A DNA stretch of 64,000 nt, from assembly GCA_958299035.1 (NCBI GenBank), contig CATQJL010000359.1:186001-250000 (forward strand), read 5' to 3'. Under the pieces are notes generated by a model. It saw nothing but the letters and a program-made list of their open reading frames with translations. It was not told the DNA's origin and did not search any database. The position numbers and the translations under genes were made by a program. The stretch comes from Cylicocyclus nassatus. Its lineage: Eukaryota; Nematoda; Chromadorea; Rhabditida; Strongylidae. This document shows, one piece after another, positions 49,024-59,912 of this stretch. Position 1 is the stretch's first letter; every line of letters begins with the position of its first letter.

Positions 49024-49094
49024 GCGATTTTTACCAGCTGATGTTCAATGACATATCGCCACGCTAATGTTTTCCGCACTTACAGAAATGCCAT

Positions 49095-49420
49095 GTCATT
49101 CTGGCCGAGTGGTCTAAGGCCTAAGGCATACCTCGCGCGATTTCGTCAAATCGCCACCTCCGCGGGATTGGCATTCTGCCAGATATTTGTAAGTCAACCG
49201 TGCGCGCATCCCAGACGCATAGGCACGTAGCTTCCGTAAGTTATAGTAAGAGCCCTAAGTCTGGCCCATGCAAAGCGCGCTTACGACCAGTCATGAACAG
49301 TCGTTGCAGTGCCAGTTCCCGCAGCGTCTAATATCGCGTGAGGTATGTCTTAGGCCTAAGGCGCTGCGTTCAGGTCGCAGTCCTCTTCGGAGGGCGCAGG
49401 TTCGAATCCTGCGGATGACA
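49095..49420 (+). pseudogene. tRNA-Leu(CAG) split by MITE
   Basis: Form 2. First of three consecutive split copies. Confidence 0.85.
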
Positions 49421-49491
49421 GTGACTTTTATCAGCTGATGTGCAATGACATGTCGCCACGCTAAAGTTTTCCGCACTTACAGAAATGCCAT

Positions 49492-49817
49492 GTCATTCTG
49501 GCCGAGTGGTCTAAGGCCTAAGGCATACCTCGCGCGATTTCGTCAAATCGCCACCTCCGCGGGATTGGCATTCTGCCAGATATTTGTAAGTCAACCGTGC
49601 GCGCATCCCAGACGCATAGGCACGTAGCTTCCGTAAGTTATAGTAAGAGCCCTAAGTCTGGCCCATGCAAAGCGCGCTTACGACCAGTCATGAACAGTCG
49701 TTGCAGTGCCAGTTCCCGCAGCGTCTAATATCGCGTGAGGTATGTCTTAGGCCTAAGGCGCTGCGTTCAGGTCGCAGTCCTCTTCGGAGGGCGCAGGTTC
49801 GAATCCTGCGGATGACA
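49492..49817 (+). pseudogene. tRNA-Leu(CAG) split by MITE
   Basis: Form 2; second of three. Confidence 0.85.
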
Positions 49818-49888
49818 GCGATTTTTACCAGCTGATGTTTAATGACATATCGCCACGCTAATGTTTTCCGCACTTACAGAAATGCCAT

Positions 49889-50214
49889 GTCATTCTGGCC
49901 GAGTGGTCTAAGGCCTAAGGCATACCTCGCGCGATTTCGTCAAATCGCCACCTCCGCGGGATTGGCATTCTGCCAGATATTTGTAAGTCAACCGTGCGCG
50001 CATCCCAGACGCATAGGCACGTAGCTTCCGTAAGTTATAGTAAGAGCCCTAAGTCTGGCCCATGCAAAGCGCGCTTACGACCAGTCATGAACAGTCGTTG
50101 TAGTGCCAGTTCCCGCAGCGTCTAATATCGCGTGAGGTATGTCTTAGGCCTAAGGCGCTGCGTTCAGGTCGCAGTCCTCTTCGGAGGACGCAGGTTCGAA
50201 TCCTGCGGATGACA
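49889..50214 (+). pseudogene. tRNA-Leu(CAG) split by MITE
   Basis: Form 2; third of three; CGTTGTAGTG inside. Confidence 0.85.
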
Positions 50215-50285
50215 GAGATTTTTACCAGCTGATGTGCAATGACATATCGGCACGCCGAAGTTTTCCGCACTTACAGAAATGCCAT

Positions 50286-50369
50286 GTCATTCTGGCCGAG
50301 TGGTCTAAGGCGCTGCGTTCAGGTCGCAGTCCTCTTCGGAGGGCGCAGGTTCGAATCCTGCGGATGACA
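50286..50369 (+). tRNA. tRNA-Leu(CAG), consensus
   Basis: Consensus. Confidence 0.85.
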
Positions 50370-50440
50370 GAGATTTTTACCAGCTGATGTGCAATGACAT
50401 ATCGCCAGGCCAAAGTTTTCCGCACTTACAGAAATGCCAT

Positions 50441-50524
50441 GTCATTCTGGCCGAGTGGTCTAAGGCGCTGCGTTCAGGTCGCAGTCCTCTTCGGAGGGCG
50501 CAGGTTCGAATCCTGCGGATGACA
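50441..50524 (+). tRNA. tRNA-Leu(CAG), consensus
   Basis: Consensus. Confidence 0.85.
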
Positions 50525-50595
50525 GCGATTTTTACCAGCTGATGTGCAATGACATATCGGCACGCCGAACTTTTCCGCACTTACAGAAATGCCAT

Positions 50596-50679
50596 GTCAT
50601 TCTGGCCGAGAGGTCTAAGGCGCTGCGTTCAGGTCGCAGTCCTCTTCGGAGGGCGCAGGTTCGAATCCTGCGGATGACA
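50596..50679 (+). tRNA. tRNA-Leu(CAG), T16A
   Basis: T16A. Confidence 0.8.
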
Positions 50680-50750
50680 GCGATTTTTACCAGCTGATGT
50701 TTAATGACATATCGCCACGCTAATGTTTTCCGCACTTACAGAAATGCCAT

Positions 50751-51076
50751 GTCATTCTGGCCGAGTGGTCTAAGGCCTAAGGCATACCTCGCGCGATTTC
50801 GTCAAATCGCCACCTCCGCGGGATTGGCATTCTGCCAGATATTTGTAAGTCAACCGTGCGCGCATCCCAGACGCATAGGCACGTAGCTTCCGTAAGTTAT
50901 AGTAAGAGCCCTAAGTCTGGCCCATGCAAAGCGCGCTTACGACCAGTCATGAACAGTCGTTGCAGTGCCAGTTCTCGCAGCGTCTAATATCGCGTGAGGT
51001 ATGTCTTAGGCCTAAGGCGCTGCGTTCAGGTCGCAGTCCTCTTCGGAGGACGCAGGTTCGAATCCTGCGGATGACA
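50751..51076 (+). pseudogene. tRNA-Leu(CAG) split by MITE
   Basis: Form 2; GTTCTCGCAG inside. Confidence 0.85.
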
Positions 51077-51147
51077 GAGATTTTTACCAGCTGATGTGCA
51101 ATGACATATCGCCAGGCCAAAGTTTTCCGCACTTACAGAAATGCCAT

Positions 51148-51231
51148 GTCATTCTGGCCGAGTGGTCTAAGGCGCTGCGTTCAGGTCGCAGTCCTCTTCG
51201 GAGGGCGCAGGTTCGAATCCTGCGGATGACA
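51148..51231 (+). tRNA. tRNA-Leu(CAG), consensus
   Basis: Consensus. Confidence 0.85.
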
Positions 51232-51302
51232 GAGATTTTTACCAGCTGATGTGCAATGACATATCGCCAGGCCAAAGTTTTCCGCACTTACAGAAATGCC
51301 AT

Positions 51303-51386
51303 GTCATTCTGGCCGAGTGGTCTAAGGCGCTGCGTTCAGGTCGCAGTCCTCTTCGGAGGGCGCAGGTTCGAATCCTGCGGATGACA
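51303..51386 (+). tRNA. tRNA-Leu(CAG), consensus
   Basis: Consensus. Confidence 0.85.
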
Positions 51387-51457
51387 GCGATTTTTACCAG
51401 CTGATGTGCAATGACATATCGGCACGCCGAACTTTTCCGCACTTACAGAAATGCCAT

Positions 51458-51541
51458 GTCATTCTGGCCGAGAGGTCTAAGGCGCTGCGTTCAGGTCGCA
51501 GTCCTCTTCGGAGGGCGCAGGTTCGAATCCTGCGGATGACA
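51458..51541 (+). tRNA. tRNA-Leu(CAG), T16A
   Basis: T16A. Confidence 0.8.
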
Positions 51542-51612
51542 GCGATTTTTACCAGCTGATGTTTAATGACATATCGCCACGCTAATGTTTTCCGCACTTA
51601 CAGAAATGCCAT

Positions 51613-51938
51613 GTCATTCTGGCCGAGTGGTCTAAGGCCTAAGGCATACCTCGCGCGATTTCGTCAAATCGCCACCTCCGCGGGATTGGCATTCTGCCAG
51701 ATATTTGTAAGTCAACCGTGCGCGCATCCCAGACGCATAGGCACGTAGCTTCCGTAAGTTATAGTAAGAGCCCTAAGTCTGGCCCATGCAAAGCGCGCTT
51801 ACGACCAGTCATGAACAGTCGTTGCAGTGCCAGTTCTCGCAGCGTCTAATATCGCGTGAGGTATGTCTTAGGCCTAAGGCGCTGCGTTCAGGTCGCAGTC
51901 CTCTTCGGAGGACGCAGGTTCGAATCCTGCGGATGACA
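51613..51938 (+). pseudogene. tRNA-Leu(CAG) split by MITE
   Basis: Form 2; GTTCTCGCAG inside. Confidence 0.85.
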
Positions 51939-52009
51939 GAGATTTTTACCAGCTGATGTGCAATGACATATCGCCAGGCCAAAGTTTTCCGCACTTACAG
52001 AAATGCCAT

Positions 52010-52335
52010 GTCATTCTGGCCGAGTGGTCTAAGGCCTAAGGCATACCTCGCGCGATTTCGTCAAATCGCCACCTCCGCGGGATTGGCATTCTGCCAGATA
52101 TTTGTAAGTCAACCGTGCGCGCATCCCAGACGCATAGGCACGTAGCTTCCGTAAGTTATAGTAAGAGCCCTAAGTCTGGCCCATGCAAAGCGCGCTTACG
52201 ACCAGTCATGAACAGTCGTTGCAGTGCCAGTTCCCGCAGCGTCTAATATCGCGTGAGTTATGTCTTGGGCCTAAGGCGCTGCGTTCAGGTCGCAGTCCTC
52301 TTCGGAGGACGCAGGTTCGAATCCTGCGGATGACA
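52010..52335 (+). pseudogene. tRNA-Leu(CAG) split by MITE
   Basis: Form 2; right end GAGTTATGTCTTGGGCC is eroded. Confidence 0.85.
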
Positions 52336-52406
52336 GCGATTTTTACCAGCTGATGTGCAATGACATGTCGCCACGCCAAAGTTTTCCGCACTTACAGAAA
52401 TGCCAT

Positions 52407-52490
52407 GTCATTCTGGCCGAATGGTCTAAGGCGCTGCGTTCAGGTCGCAGTCCTCTTCGGAGGGCGCAGGTTCGAATCCTGCGGATGACA
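52407..52490 (+). tRNA. tRNA-Leu(CAG), G15A
   Basis: G15A. Confidence 0.8.
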
Positions 52491-52561
52491 GCGATTTTTA
52501 CCAGCTGATGTGCAATGACATATCGGCACGCCGAACTTTTCCGCACTTACAGAAATGCCAT

Positions 52562-52645
52562 GTCATTCTGGCCGAGAGGTCTAAGGCGCTGCGTTCAGGT
52601 CGCAGTCCTCTTCGGAGGGCGCAGGTTCGAATCCTGCGGATGACA
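52562..52645 (+). tRNA. tRNA-Leu(CAG), T16A
   Basis: T16A. Confidence 0.8.
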
Positions 52646-52716
52646 GTGACTTTTATCAGCTGATGTGCAATGACATGTCGCCACGCCAAAGTTTTCCGCA
52701 CTTACAGAAATGCCAT

Positions 52717-52800
52717 GTCATTCTGGCCGAATGGTCTAAGGCGCTGCGTTCAGGTCGCAGTCCTCTTCGGAGGGCGCAGGTTCGAATCCTGCGGATGACA
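52717..52800 (+). tRNA. tRNA-Leu(CAG), G15A
   Basis: G15A. Confidence 0.8.
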
Positions 52801-52871
52801 GCGATTTTTACCAGCTGATGTGCAATGACATATCGGCACGCCGAACTTTTCCGCACTTACAGAAATGCCAT

Positions 52872-52955
52872 GTCATTCTGGCCGAGAGGTCTAAGGCGCT
52901 GCGTTCAGGTCGCAGTCCTCTTCGGAGGGCGCAGGTTCGAATCCTGCGGATGACA
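52872..52955 (+). tRNA. tRNA-Leu(CAG), T16A
   Basis: T16A. Confidence 0.8.
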
Positions 52956-53026
52956 GCGATTTTTACCAGCTGATGTTTAATGACATATCGCCACGCTAAT
53001 GTTTTCCGCACTTACAGAAATGCCAT

Positions 53027-53352
53027 GTCATTCTGGCCGAGTGGTCTAAGGCCTAAGGCATACCTCGCGCGATTTCGTCAAATCGCCACCTCCGCGGGAT
53101 TGGCATTCTGCCAGATATTTGTAAGTCAACCGTGCGCGCATCCCAGACGCATAGGCACGTAGCTTCCGTAAGTTATAGTAAGAGCCCTAAGTCTGGCCCA
53201 TGCAAAGCGCGCTTACGACCAGTCATGAACAGTCGTTGCAGTGCCAGTTCCCGCAGCGTCTAATATCGCGTGAGGTATGTCTTAGGCCTAAGGCGCTGCG
53301 TTCAGGTCGCAGTCCTCTTCGGAGGACGCAGGTTCGAATCCTGCGGATGACA
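53027..53352 (+). pseudogene. tRNA-Leu(CAG) split by MITE
   Basis: Form 2. Confidence 0.85.
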
Positions 53353-53423
53353 GAGATTTTTACCAGCTGATGTGCAATGACATATCGGCACGCCGAAGTT
53401 TTCCGCACTTACAGAAATGCCAT

Positions 53424-53507
53424 GTCATTCTGGCCGAGTGGTCTAAGGCGCTGCGTTCAGGTCGCAGTCCTCTTCGGAGGGCGCAGGTTCGAATCCTGCG
53501 GATGACA
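53424..53507 (+). tRNA. tRNA-Leu(CAG), consensus
   Basis: Consensus. Confidence 0.85.
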
Positions 53508-53578
53508 GAGATTTTTACCAGCTGATGTGCAATGACATATCGCCAGGCCAAAGTTTTCCGCACTTACAGAAATGCCAT

Positions 53579-53662
53579 GTCATTCTGGCCGAGTGGTCTA
53601 AGGCGCTGCGTTCAGGTCGCAGTCCTCTTCGGAGGGCGCAGGTTCGAATCCTGCGGATGACA
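53579..53662 (+). tRNA. tRNA-Leu(CAG), consensus
   Basis: Consensus. Confidence 0.85.
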
Positions 53663-53733
53663 GCGATTTTTACCAGCTGATGTTTAATGACATATCGCCA
53701 CGCTAATGTTTTCCGCACTTACAGAAATGCCAT

Positions 53734-54059
53734 GTCATTCTGGCCGAGTGGTCTAAGGCCTAAGGCATACCTCGCGCGATTTCGTCAAATCGCCACCTCC
53801 GCGGGATTGGCATTCTGCCAGATATTTGTAAGTCAACCGTGCGCGCATCCCAGACGCATAGGCACGTAGCTTCCGTAAGTTATAGTAAGAGCCCTAAGTC
53901 TGGCCCATGCAAAGCGCGCTTACGACCAGTCATGAACAGTCGTTGCAGTGCCAGTTCCCGCAGCGTCTAATATCGCGTGAGGTATGTCTTAGGCCTAAGG
54001 CACTGCGTTCAGGTCGCAGTCCTCTTCGGAGGACGCAGGTTCGAATCCTGCGGATGACA
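53734..54059 (+). pseudogene. tRNA-Leu(CAG) split by MITE
   Basis: Form 2; G26A in the 3' half. Confidence 0.85.
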
Positions 54060-54130
54060 GAGATTTTTACCAGCTGATGTGCAATGACATATCGGCACGC
54101 CGAAGTTTTCCGCACTTACAGAAATGCCAT

Positions 54131-54214
54131 GTCATTCTGGCCGAGTGGTCTAAGGCGCTGCGTTCAGGTCGCAGTCCTCTTCGGAGGGCGCAGGTTCGAA
54201 TCCTGCGGATGACA
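54131..54214 (+). tRNA. tRNA-Leu(CAG), consensus
   Basis: Consensus. Confidence 0.85.
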
Positions 54215-54285
54215 GAGATTTTTACCAGCTGATGTGCAATGACATATCGCCAGGCCAAAGTTTTCCGCACTTACAGAAATGCCAT

Positions 54286-54369
54286 GTCATTCTGGCCGAG
54301 TGGTCTAAGGCGCTGCGTTCAGGTCGCAGTCCTCTTCGGAGGGCGCAGGTTCGAATCCTGCGGATGACA
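54286..54369 (+). tRNA. tRNA-Leu(CAG), consensus
   Basis: Consensus. Confidence 0.85.
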
Positions 54370-54440
54370 GCGATTTTTACCAGCTGATGTGCAATGACAT
54401 ATCGGCACGCCGAACTTTTCCGCACTTACAGAAATGCCAT

Positions 54441-54524
54441 GTCATTCTGGCCGAGAGGTCTAAGGCGCTGCGTTCAGGTCGCAGCCCTCTTCGGAGGGCG
54501 CAGGTTCGAATCCTGCGGATGACA
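54441..54524 (+). tRNA. tRNA-Leu(CAG), T16A and variable-arm T to C
   Basis: GCAGCCCTC turns the outer T-G pair of the variable arm into C-G. Confidence 0.78.
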
Positions 54525-54595
54525 GCGATTTTTACCAGCTGATGTTTAATGACATATCGCCACGCTAATGTTTTCCGCACTTACAGAAATGCCAT

Positions 54596-54921
54596 GTCAT
54601 TCTGGCCGAGTGGTCTAAGGCCTAAGGCATACCTCGCGCGATTTCGTCAAATCGCCACCTCCGCGGGATTGGCATTCTGCCAGATATTTGTAAGTCAACC
54701 GTGCGCGCATCCCAGACGCATAGGCACGTAGCTTCCGTAAGTTATAGTAAGAGCCCTAAGTCTGGCCCATGCAAAGCGCGCTTACGACCAGTCATGAACA
54801 GTCGTTGCAGTGCCAGTTCCCGCAGCGTCTAATATCGCGTGAGGTATGTCTTAGGCCTAAGGCGCTGCGTTCAGGTCGCAGTCCTCTTCGGAGGACGCAG
54901 GTTCGAATCCTGCGGATGACA
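54596..54921 (+). pseudogene. tRNA-Leu(CAG) split by MITE
   Basis: Form 2. Confidence 0.85.
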
Positions 54922-54992
54922 GAGATTTTTACCAGCTGATGTGCAATGACATATCGGCACGCCGAAGTTTTCCGCACTTACAGAAATGCCAT

Positions 54993-55076
54993 GTCATTCT
55001 GGCCGAGTGGTCTAAGGCGCTGCGTTCAGGTCGCAGTCCTCTTCGGAGGGCGCAGGTTCGAATCCTGCGGATGACA
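54993..55076 (+). tRNA. tRNA-Leu(CAG), consensus
   Basis: Consensus. Confidence 0.85.
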
Positions 55077-55147
55077 GAGATTTTTACCAGCTGATGTGCA
55101 ATGACATATCGCCAGGCCAAAGTTTTCCGCACTTACAGAAATGCCAT

Positions 55148-55473
55148 GTCATTCTGGCCGAGTGGTCTAAGGCCTAAGGCATACCTCGCGCGATTTCGTC
55201 AAATCGCCACCTCCGCGGGATTGGCATTCTGCCAGATATTTGTAAGTCAACCGTGCGCGCATCCCAGACGCATAGGCACGTAGCTTCCGTAAGTTATAGT
55301 AAGAGCCCTAAGTCTGGCCCATGCAAAGCGCGCTTACGACCAGTCATGAACAGTCGTTGCAGTGCCAGTTCCCGCAGCGTCTAATATCGCGTGAGGTATG
55401 TCTTAGGCCTAAGGCACTGCGTTCAGGTCGCAGTCCTCTTCGGAGGACGCAGGTTCGAATCCTGCGGATGACA
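55148..55473 (+). pseudogene. tRNA-Leu(CAG) split by MITE
   Basis: Form 2; G26A as in 53734. Confidence 0.85.
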
Positions 55474-55544
55474 GAGATTTTTACCAGCTGATGTGCAATG
55501 ACATATCGGCACGCCGAAGTTTTCCGCACTTACAGAAATGCCAT

Positions 55545-55628
55545 GTCATTCTGGCCGAGTGGTCTAAGGCGCTGCGTTCAGGTCGCAGTCCTCTTCGGAG
55601 GGCGCAGGTTCGAATCCTGCGGATGACA
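55545..55628 (+). tRNA. tRNA-Leu(CAG), consensus
   Basis: Consensus. Confidence 0.85.
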
Positions 55629-55699
55629 GAGATTTTTACCAGCTGATGTGCAATGACATATCGCCAGGCCAAAGTTTTCCGCACTTACAGAAATGCCAT

Positions 55700-55783
55700 G
55701 TCATTCTGGCCGAGTGGTCTAAGGCGCTGCGTTCAGGTCGCAGTCCTCTTCGGAGGGCGCAGGTTCGAATCCTGCGGATGACA
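55700..55783 (+). tRNA. tRNA-Leu(CAG), consensus
   Basis: Consensus. Confidence 0.85.
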
Positions 55784-55854
55784 GCGATTTTTACCAGCTG
55801 ATGTGCAATGACATATCGGCACGCCGAACTTTTCCGCACTTACAGAAATGCCAT

Positions 55855-55938
55855 GTCATTCTGGCCGAGAGGTCTAAGGCGCTGCGTTCAGGTCGCAGCC
55901 CTCTTCGGAGGGCGCAGGTTCGAATCCTGCGGATGACA
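55855..55938 (+). tRNA. tRNA-Leu(CAG), T16A and variable-arm T to C
   Basis: As 54441. Confidence 0.78.
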
Positions 55939-56009
55939 GCGATTTTTACCAGCTGATGTTTAATGACATATCGCCACGCTAATGTTTTCCGCACTTACAG
56001 AAATGCCAT

Positions 56010-56335
56010 GTCATTCTGGCCGAGTGGTCTAAGGCCTAAGGCATACCTCGCGCGATTTCGTCAAATCGCCACCTCCGCGGGATTGGCATTCTGCCAGATA
56101 TTTGTAAGTCAACCGTGCGCGCATCCCAGACGCATAGGCACGTAGCTTCCGTAAGTTATAGTAAGAGCCCTAAGTCTGGCCCATGCAAAGCGCGCTTACG
56201 ACCAGTCATGAACAGTCGTTGCAGTGCCAGTTCCCGCAGCGTCTAATATCGCGTGAGGTATGTCTTAGGCCTAAGGCGCTGCGTTCAGGTCGCAGTCCTC
56301 TTCGGAGGACGCAGGTTCGAATCCTGCGGATGACA
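56010..56335 (+). pseudogene. tRNA-Leu(CAG) split by MITE
   Basis: Form 2. Confidence 0.85.
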
Positions 56336-56406
56336 GAGATTTTTACCAGCTGATGTGCAATGACATATCGGCACGCCGAAGTTTTCCGCACTTACAGAAA
56401 TGCCAT

Positions 56407-56490
56407 GTCATTCTGGCCGAGTGGTCTAAGGCGCTGCGTTCAGGTCGCAGTCCTCTTCGGAGGGCGCAGGTTCGAATCCTGCGGATGACA
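56407..56490 (+). tRNA. tRNA-Leu(CAG), consensus
   Basis: Consensus. Confidence 0.85.
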
Positions 56491-56561
56491 GAGATTTTTA
56501 CCAGCTGATGTGCAATGACATATCGCCAGGCCAAAGTTTTCCGCACTTACAGAAATGCCAT

Positions 56562-56887
56562 GTCATTCTGGCCGATTGGTCTAAGGCCTAAGGCATACCT
56601 CGCGCGATTTCGTCAAATCGCCACCTCCGCGGGATTGGCATTCTGCCAGATATTTGTAAGTCAACCGTGCGCGCATCCCAGACGCATAGGCACGTAGCTT
56701 CCGTAAGTTATAGTAAGAGCCCTAAGTCTGGCCCATGCAAAGCGCGCTTACGACCAGTCATGAACAGTCGTTGCAGTGCCAGTTCCCGCAGCGTCTAATA
56801 TCGCGTGAGGTATGTCTTGGGCCTAAGGCGCTGCGTTCAGGTCGCAGTCCTCTTCGGAGGACGCAGGTTCGAATCCTGCGGATGACA
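56562..56887 (+). pseudogene. tRNA-Leu(CAG) split by MITE
   Basis: Form 2; G15T in the 5' half; right end has CTTGGGCC. Confidence 0.85.
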
Positions 56888-56958
56888 GCGATTTTTACCA
56901 GCTGATGTGCAATGACATGTCGGCACGCCGAACTTTTCCGCACTTACAGAAATGCCAT

Positions 56959-57042
56959 GTCATTCTGGCCGAGAGGTCTAAGGCGCTGCGTTCAGGTCGC
57001 AGTCCTCTTCAGAGGGCGCAGGTTCGAATCCTGCGGATGACA
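56959..57042 (+). tRNA. tRNA-Leu(CAG), T16A and variable-loop TTCA
   Basis: CTTCAGAGG replaces the TTCG tetraloop. Confidence 0.7.
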
Positions 57043-57113
57043 GTGACTTTTATCAGCTGATGTGCAATGACATGTCGCCACGCCAAAGTTTTCCGCACTT
57101 ACAGAAATGCCAT

Positions 57114-57197
57114 GTCATTCTGGCCGAATGGTCTAAGGCGCTGCGTTCAGGTCGCAGTCCTCTTCGGAGGGCGCAGGTTCGAATCCTGCGGATGACA
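57114..57197 (+). tRNA. tRNA-Leu(CAG), G15A
   Basis: G15A. Confidence 0.8.
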
Positions 57198-57268
57198 GCG
57201 ATTTTTACCAGCTGATGTGCAATGACATATCGGCACGCCGAACTTTTCCGCACTTACAGAAATGCCAT

Positions 57269-57352
57269 GTCATTCTGGCCGAGAGGTCTAAGGCGCTGCG
57301 TTCAGGTCGCAGTCCTCTTCGGAGGGCGCAGGTTCGAATCCTGCGGATGACA
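57269..57352 (+). tRNA. tRNA-Leu(CAG), T16A
   Basis: T16A. Confidence 0.8.
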
Positions 57353-57423
57353 GTGACTTTTATCAGCTGATGTGCAATGACATGTCGCCACGCCAAAGTT
57401 TTCCGCACTTACAGAAATGCCAT

Positions 57424-57507
57424 GTCATTCTGGCCGAGTGGTCTAAGGCGCTGCGTTCAGGTCGCAGTCCTCTTCGGAGGGCGCAGGTTCGAATCCTGCG
57501 GATGACA
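57424..57507 (+). tRNA. tRNA-Leu(CAG), consensus
   Basis: Consensus. Confidence 0.85.
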
Positions 57508-57578
57508 GTGACTTTTATCAGCTGATGTGCAATGACATGTCGCCACGCCAAAGTTTTCCGCACTTACAGAAATGCCAT

Positions 57579-57662
57579 GTCATTCTGGCCGAATGGTCTA
57601 AGGCGCTGCGTTCAGGTCGCAGTCCTCTTCGGAGGGCGCAGGTTCGAATCCTGCGGATGACA
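57579..57662 (+). tRNA. tRNA-Leu(CAG), G15A
   Basis: G15A. Confidence 0.8.
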
Positions 57663-57733
57663 GCGATTTTTACCAGCTGATGTGCAATGACATATCGGCA
57701 CGCCGAACTTTTCCGCACTTACAGAAATGCCAT

Positions 57734-57817
57734 GTCATTCTGGCCGAGAGGTCTAAGGCGCTGCGTTCAGGTCGCAGTCCTCTTCGGAGGGCGCAGGTTC
57801 GAATCCTGCGGATGACA
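57734..57817 (+). tRNA. tRNA-Leu(CAG), T16A
   Basis: T16A. Confidence 0.8.
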
Positions 57818-57888
57818 GTGACTTTTATCAGCTGATGTGCAATGACATGTCGCCACGCCAAAGTTTTATGCACTTACAGAAATGCCAT

Positions 57889-57972
57889 GTCATTCTGGCC
57901 GAGTGGTCTAAGGCGCTGCGTTCAGGTCGCAGTCCTCTTCGGAGGGCGCAGGTTCGAATCCTGCGGATAAGT
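57889..57972 (+). tRNA. tRNA-Leu(CAG)-like, 3' CA deletion plus G to A
   Basis: GGATAAGTG: the 3' acceptor strand has a further change that opens a second pair. The spacer before it has TTTTATGCAC. Confidence 0.45.
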
Positions 57973-58041
57973 GACTTTTACCAGCTGATGTGCAATGACA
58001 TATCGGCACGCCGAAGTTTTCCGCACTTACAGAAATGCCAT

Positions 58042-58125
58042 GTCATTCTGGCGGAGTGGTCTAAGGGGCTGCGTTCAGGTCGCAGTCCTCTTCGGAGGGC
58101 GCAGGTTCGGATCCTGCGGATGACA
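58042..58125 (+). pseudogene. tRNA-Leu(CAG), multiply mutated
   Basis: C12G and C25G damage the D-stem, and A58G in TTCGGAT removes a near-invariant T-loop base and spoils box B. Most diverged full-length copy I saw. Confidence 0.6.
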
Positions 58126-58196
58126 GAGATTTTTACCAGCTGATGTGCAATGACATATCGCCAGGCCAAAGTTTTCCGCACTTACAGAAATGCCAT

Positions 58197-58522
58197 GTCA
58201 TTCTGGCCTAGTGGTCTAAGGCCTAAGGCATACCTCGCGCGATTTCGTCAAATCGCCACCTTCGCGGGATTGGCATTATGCCAGATATTTGTAAGTCAAC
58301 CGTGCGCGCATTCCAGACGCATAGGCACGTAGCTTCCGTAAGTTATAGTAAGAGCCCTAAGTCTGGCCCATGCAAAGCGCGCTTACGACCAGTCATGAAC
58401 AGTCGTTGCAGTGCCAGTTCCCGCAGCGTCTAATATCGCGTGAGGTATGTCTTAGGCCTAAGGCGCTGCGTTCAGGTCGCAGTCCTCTTCGGAGGACGCA
58501 GGTTCGAATCCTGCGGATGACA
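58197..58522 (+). pseudogene. tRNA-Leu(CAG) split by MITE
   Basis: Form 2; G13T; CACCTTCGCGG inside. Confidence 0.85.
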
Positions 58523-58593
58523 GTGACTTTTATCAGCTGATGTGCAATGACATGTCGCCACGCCAAAGTTTTCCGCACTTACAGAAATGCCAT

Positions 58594-58677
58594 GTCATTC
58601 TGGCCGAATGGTCTAAGGCGCTGCGTTCAGGTCGCAGTCCTCTTCGGAGGGCGCAGGTTCGAATCCTGCGGATGACA
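58594..58677 (+). tRNA. tRNA-Leu(CAG), G15A
   Basis: G15A. Confidence 0.8.
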
Positions 58678-58748
58678 GCGATTTTTACCAGCTGATGTGC
58701 AATGACATATCGGCACGCCGAACGTTTCCGCACTTACAGAAATGCCAT

Positions 58749-58832
58749 GTCATTCTGGCCGAGAGGTCTAAGGCGCTGCGTTCAGGTCGCAGTCCTCTTC
58801 GGAGGGCGCAGGTTCGAATCCTGCGGATGAGT
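58749..58832 (+). tRNA. tRNA-Leu(CAG)-like, T16A and 3' CA deletion
   Basis: No 1-72 pair. Confidence 0.55.
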
Positions 58833-58901
58833 GACTTTTATCAGCTGATGTGCAATGACATGTCGCCACGCCAAAGTTTTCCGCACTTACAGAAATGCCA
58901 T

Positions 58902-58985
58902 GTCATTCTGGCCGAGTGGTCTAAGGCGCTGCGTTCAGGTCGCAGTCCTCTTCGGAGGGCGCAGGTTCGAATCCTGCGGATGAGT
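58902..58985 (+). tRNA. tRNA-Leu(CAG)-like, 3' CA deletion
   Basis: No 1-72 pair. Confidence 0.55.
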
Positions 58986-59054
58986 GACTTTTATCAGCTG
59001 ATGTGCAATGACATATCGCCAGGCCAAAGTTTTCCGCACTTACAGAAATGCCAT

Positions 59055-59380
59055 GTCATTCTGGCCTAGTGGTCTAAGGCCTAAGGCATACCTCGCGCGA
59101 TTTCGTCAAATCGCCACCTCCGCGGGATTGGCATTATGCCAGATATTTGTAAGTCAACCGTGCGCGCATTCCAGACGCATAGGCACGTAGCTTCCGTAAG
59201 TTATGGTAAGAGCCCTAAGTCTGGCCCATGCAAAGCGCGCTTACGACCAGTCATGAACAGTCGTTGCAGTGCCAGTTCCCGCAGCGTCTAATATCGCGTG
59301 AGGTATGTCTTAGGCCTAAGGCGCTGCGTTCAGGTCGCAGTCCTCTTCGGAGGACGCAGGTTCGAATCCTGCGGATGACA
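59055..59380 (+). pseudogene. tRNA-Leu(CAG) split by MITE
   Basis: Form 2; G13T; TTATGGTAAG inside. Confidence 0.85.
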
Positions 59381-59451
59381 GTGACTTTTATCAGCTGATG
59401 TGCAATGACATGTCGCCACGCCAAAGTTTTCCGCACTTACAGAAATGCCAT

Positions 59452-59535
59452 GTCATTCTGGCCGAATGGTCTAAGGCGCTGCGTTCAGGTCGCAGTCCTC
59501 TTCGGAGGGCGCAGGTTCGAATCCTGCGGATGACA
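59452..59535 (+). tRNA. tRNA-Leu(CAG), G15A
   Basis: G15A. Confidence 0.8.
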
Positions 59536-59606
59536 GCGATTTTTACCAGCTGATGTGCAATGACATATCGGCACGCCGAACGTTTCCGCACTTACAGAAA
59601 TGCCAT

Positions 59607-59690
59607 GTCATTCTGGCCGAGAGGTCTAAGGCGCTGCGTTCAGGTCGCAGTCCTCTTCGGAGGGCGCAGGTTCGAATCCTGCGGATGAGT
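59607..59690 (+). tRNA. tRNA-Leu(CAG)-like, T16A and 3' CA deletion
   Basis: No 1-72 pair. Confidence 0.55.
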
Positions 59691-59759
59691 GACTTTTATC
59701 AGCTGATGTGCAATGACATGTCGCCACGCCAAAGTTTTCCGCACTTACAGAAATGCCAT

Positions 59760-59843
59760 GTCATTCTGGCCGAGTGGTCTAAGGCGCTGCGTTCAGGTCG
59801 CAGTCCTCTTCGGAGGGCGCAGGTTCGAATCCTGCGGATGAGT
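59760..59843 (+). tRNA. tRNA-Leu(CAG)-like, 3' CA deletion
   Basis: No 1-72 pair. Confidence 0.55.
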
Positions 59844-59912
59844 GACTTTTATCAGCTGATGTGCAATGACATATCGCCAGGCCAAAGTTTTCCGCACTTA
59901 CAGAAATGCCAT

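Larger units (their letters stand above)
49889..51612 (+). repeat. 862-bp higher-order repeat, two copies
   Basis: Starts at 49889 and 50751, with a related partial block from 51613. Each has a form 2 split gene, two consensus genes and a T16A gene. Confidence 0.85.
53734..56561 (+). repeat. 1,414-bp higher-order repeat, two copies
   Basis: 53734-55147 and 55148-56561 share two rare changes: G26A in the first split gene, and a variable-arm T-to-C that turns a T-G pair into C-G (genes at 54441 and 55855). Confidence 0.86.
58197..59912 (+). repeat. 858-bp higher-order repeat, two copies
   Basis: Starts at 58197 and 59055. Each has a split gene, G15A, T16A with CA deletion, then CA deletion only. 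Both have GAACGTTTCC in the spacer before the T16A gene. Confidence 0.85.
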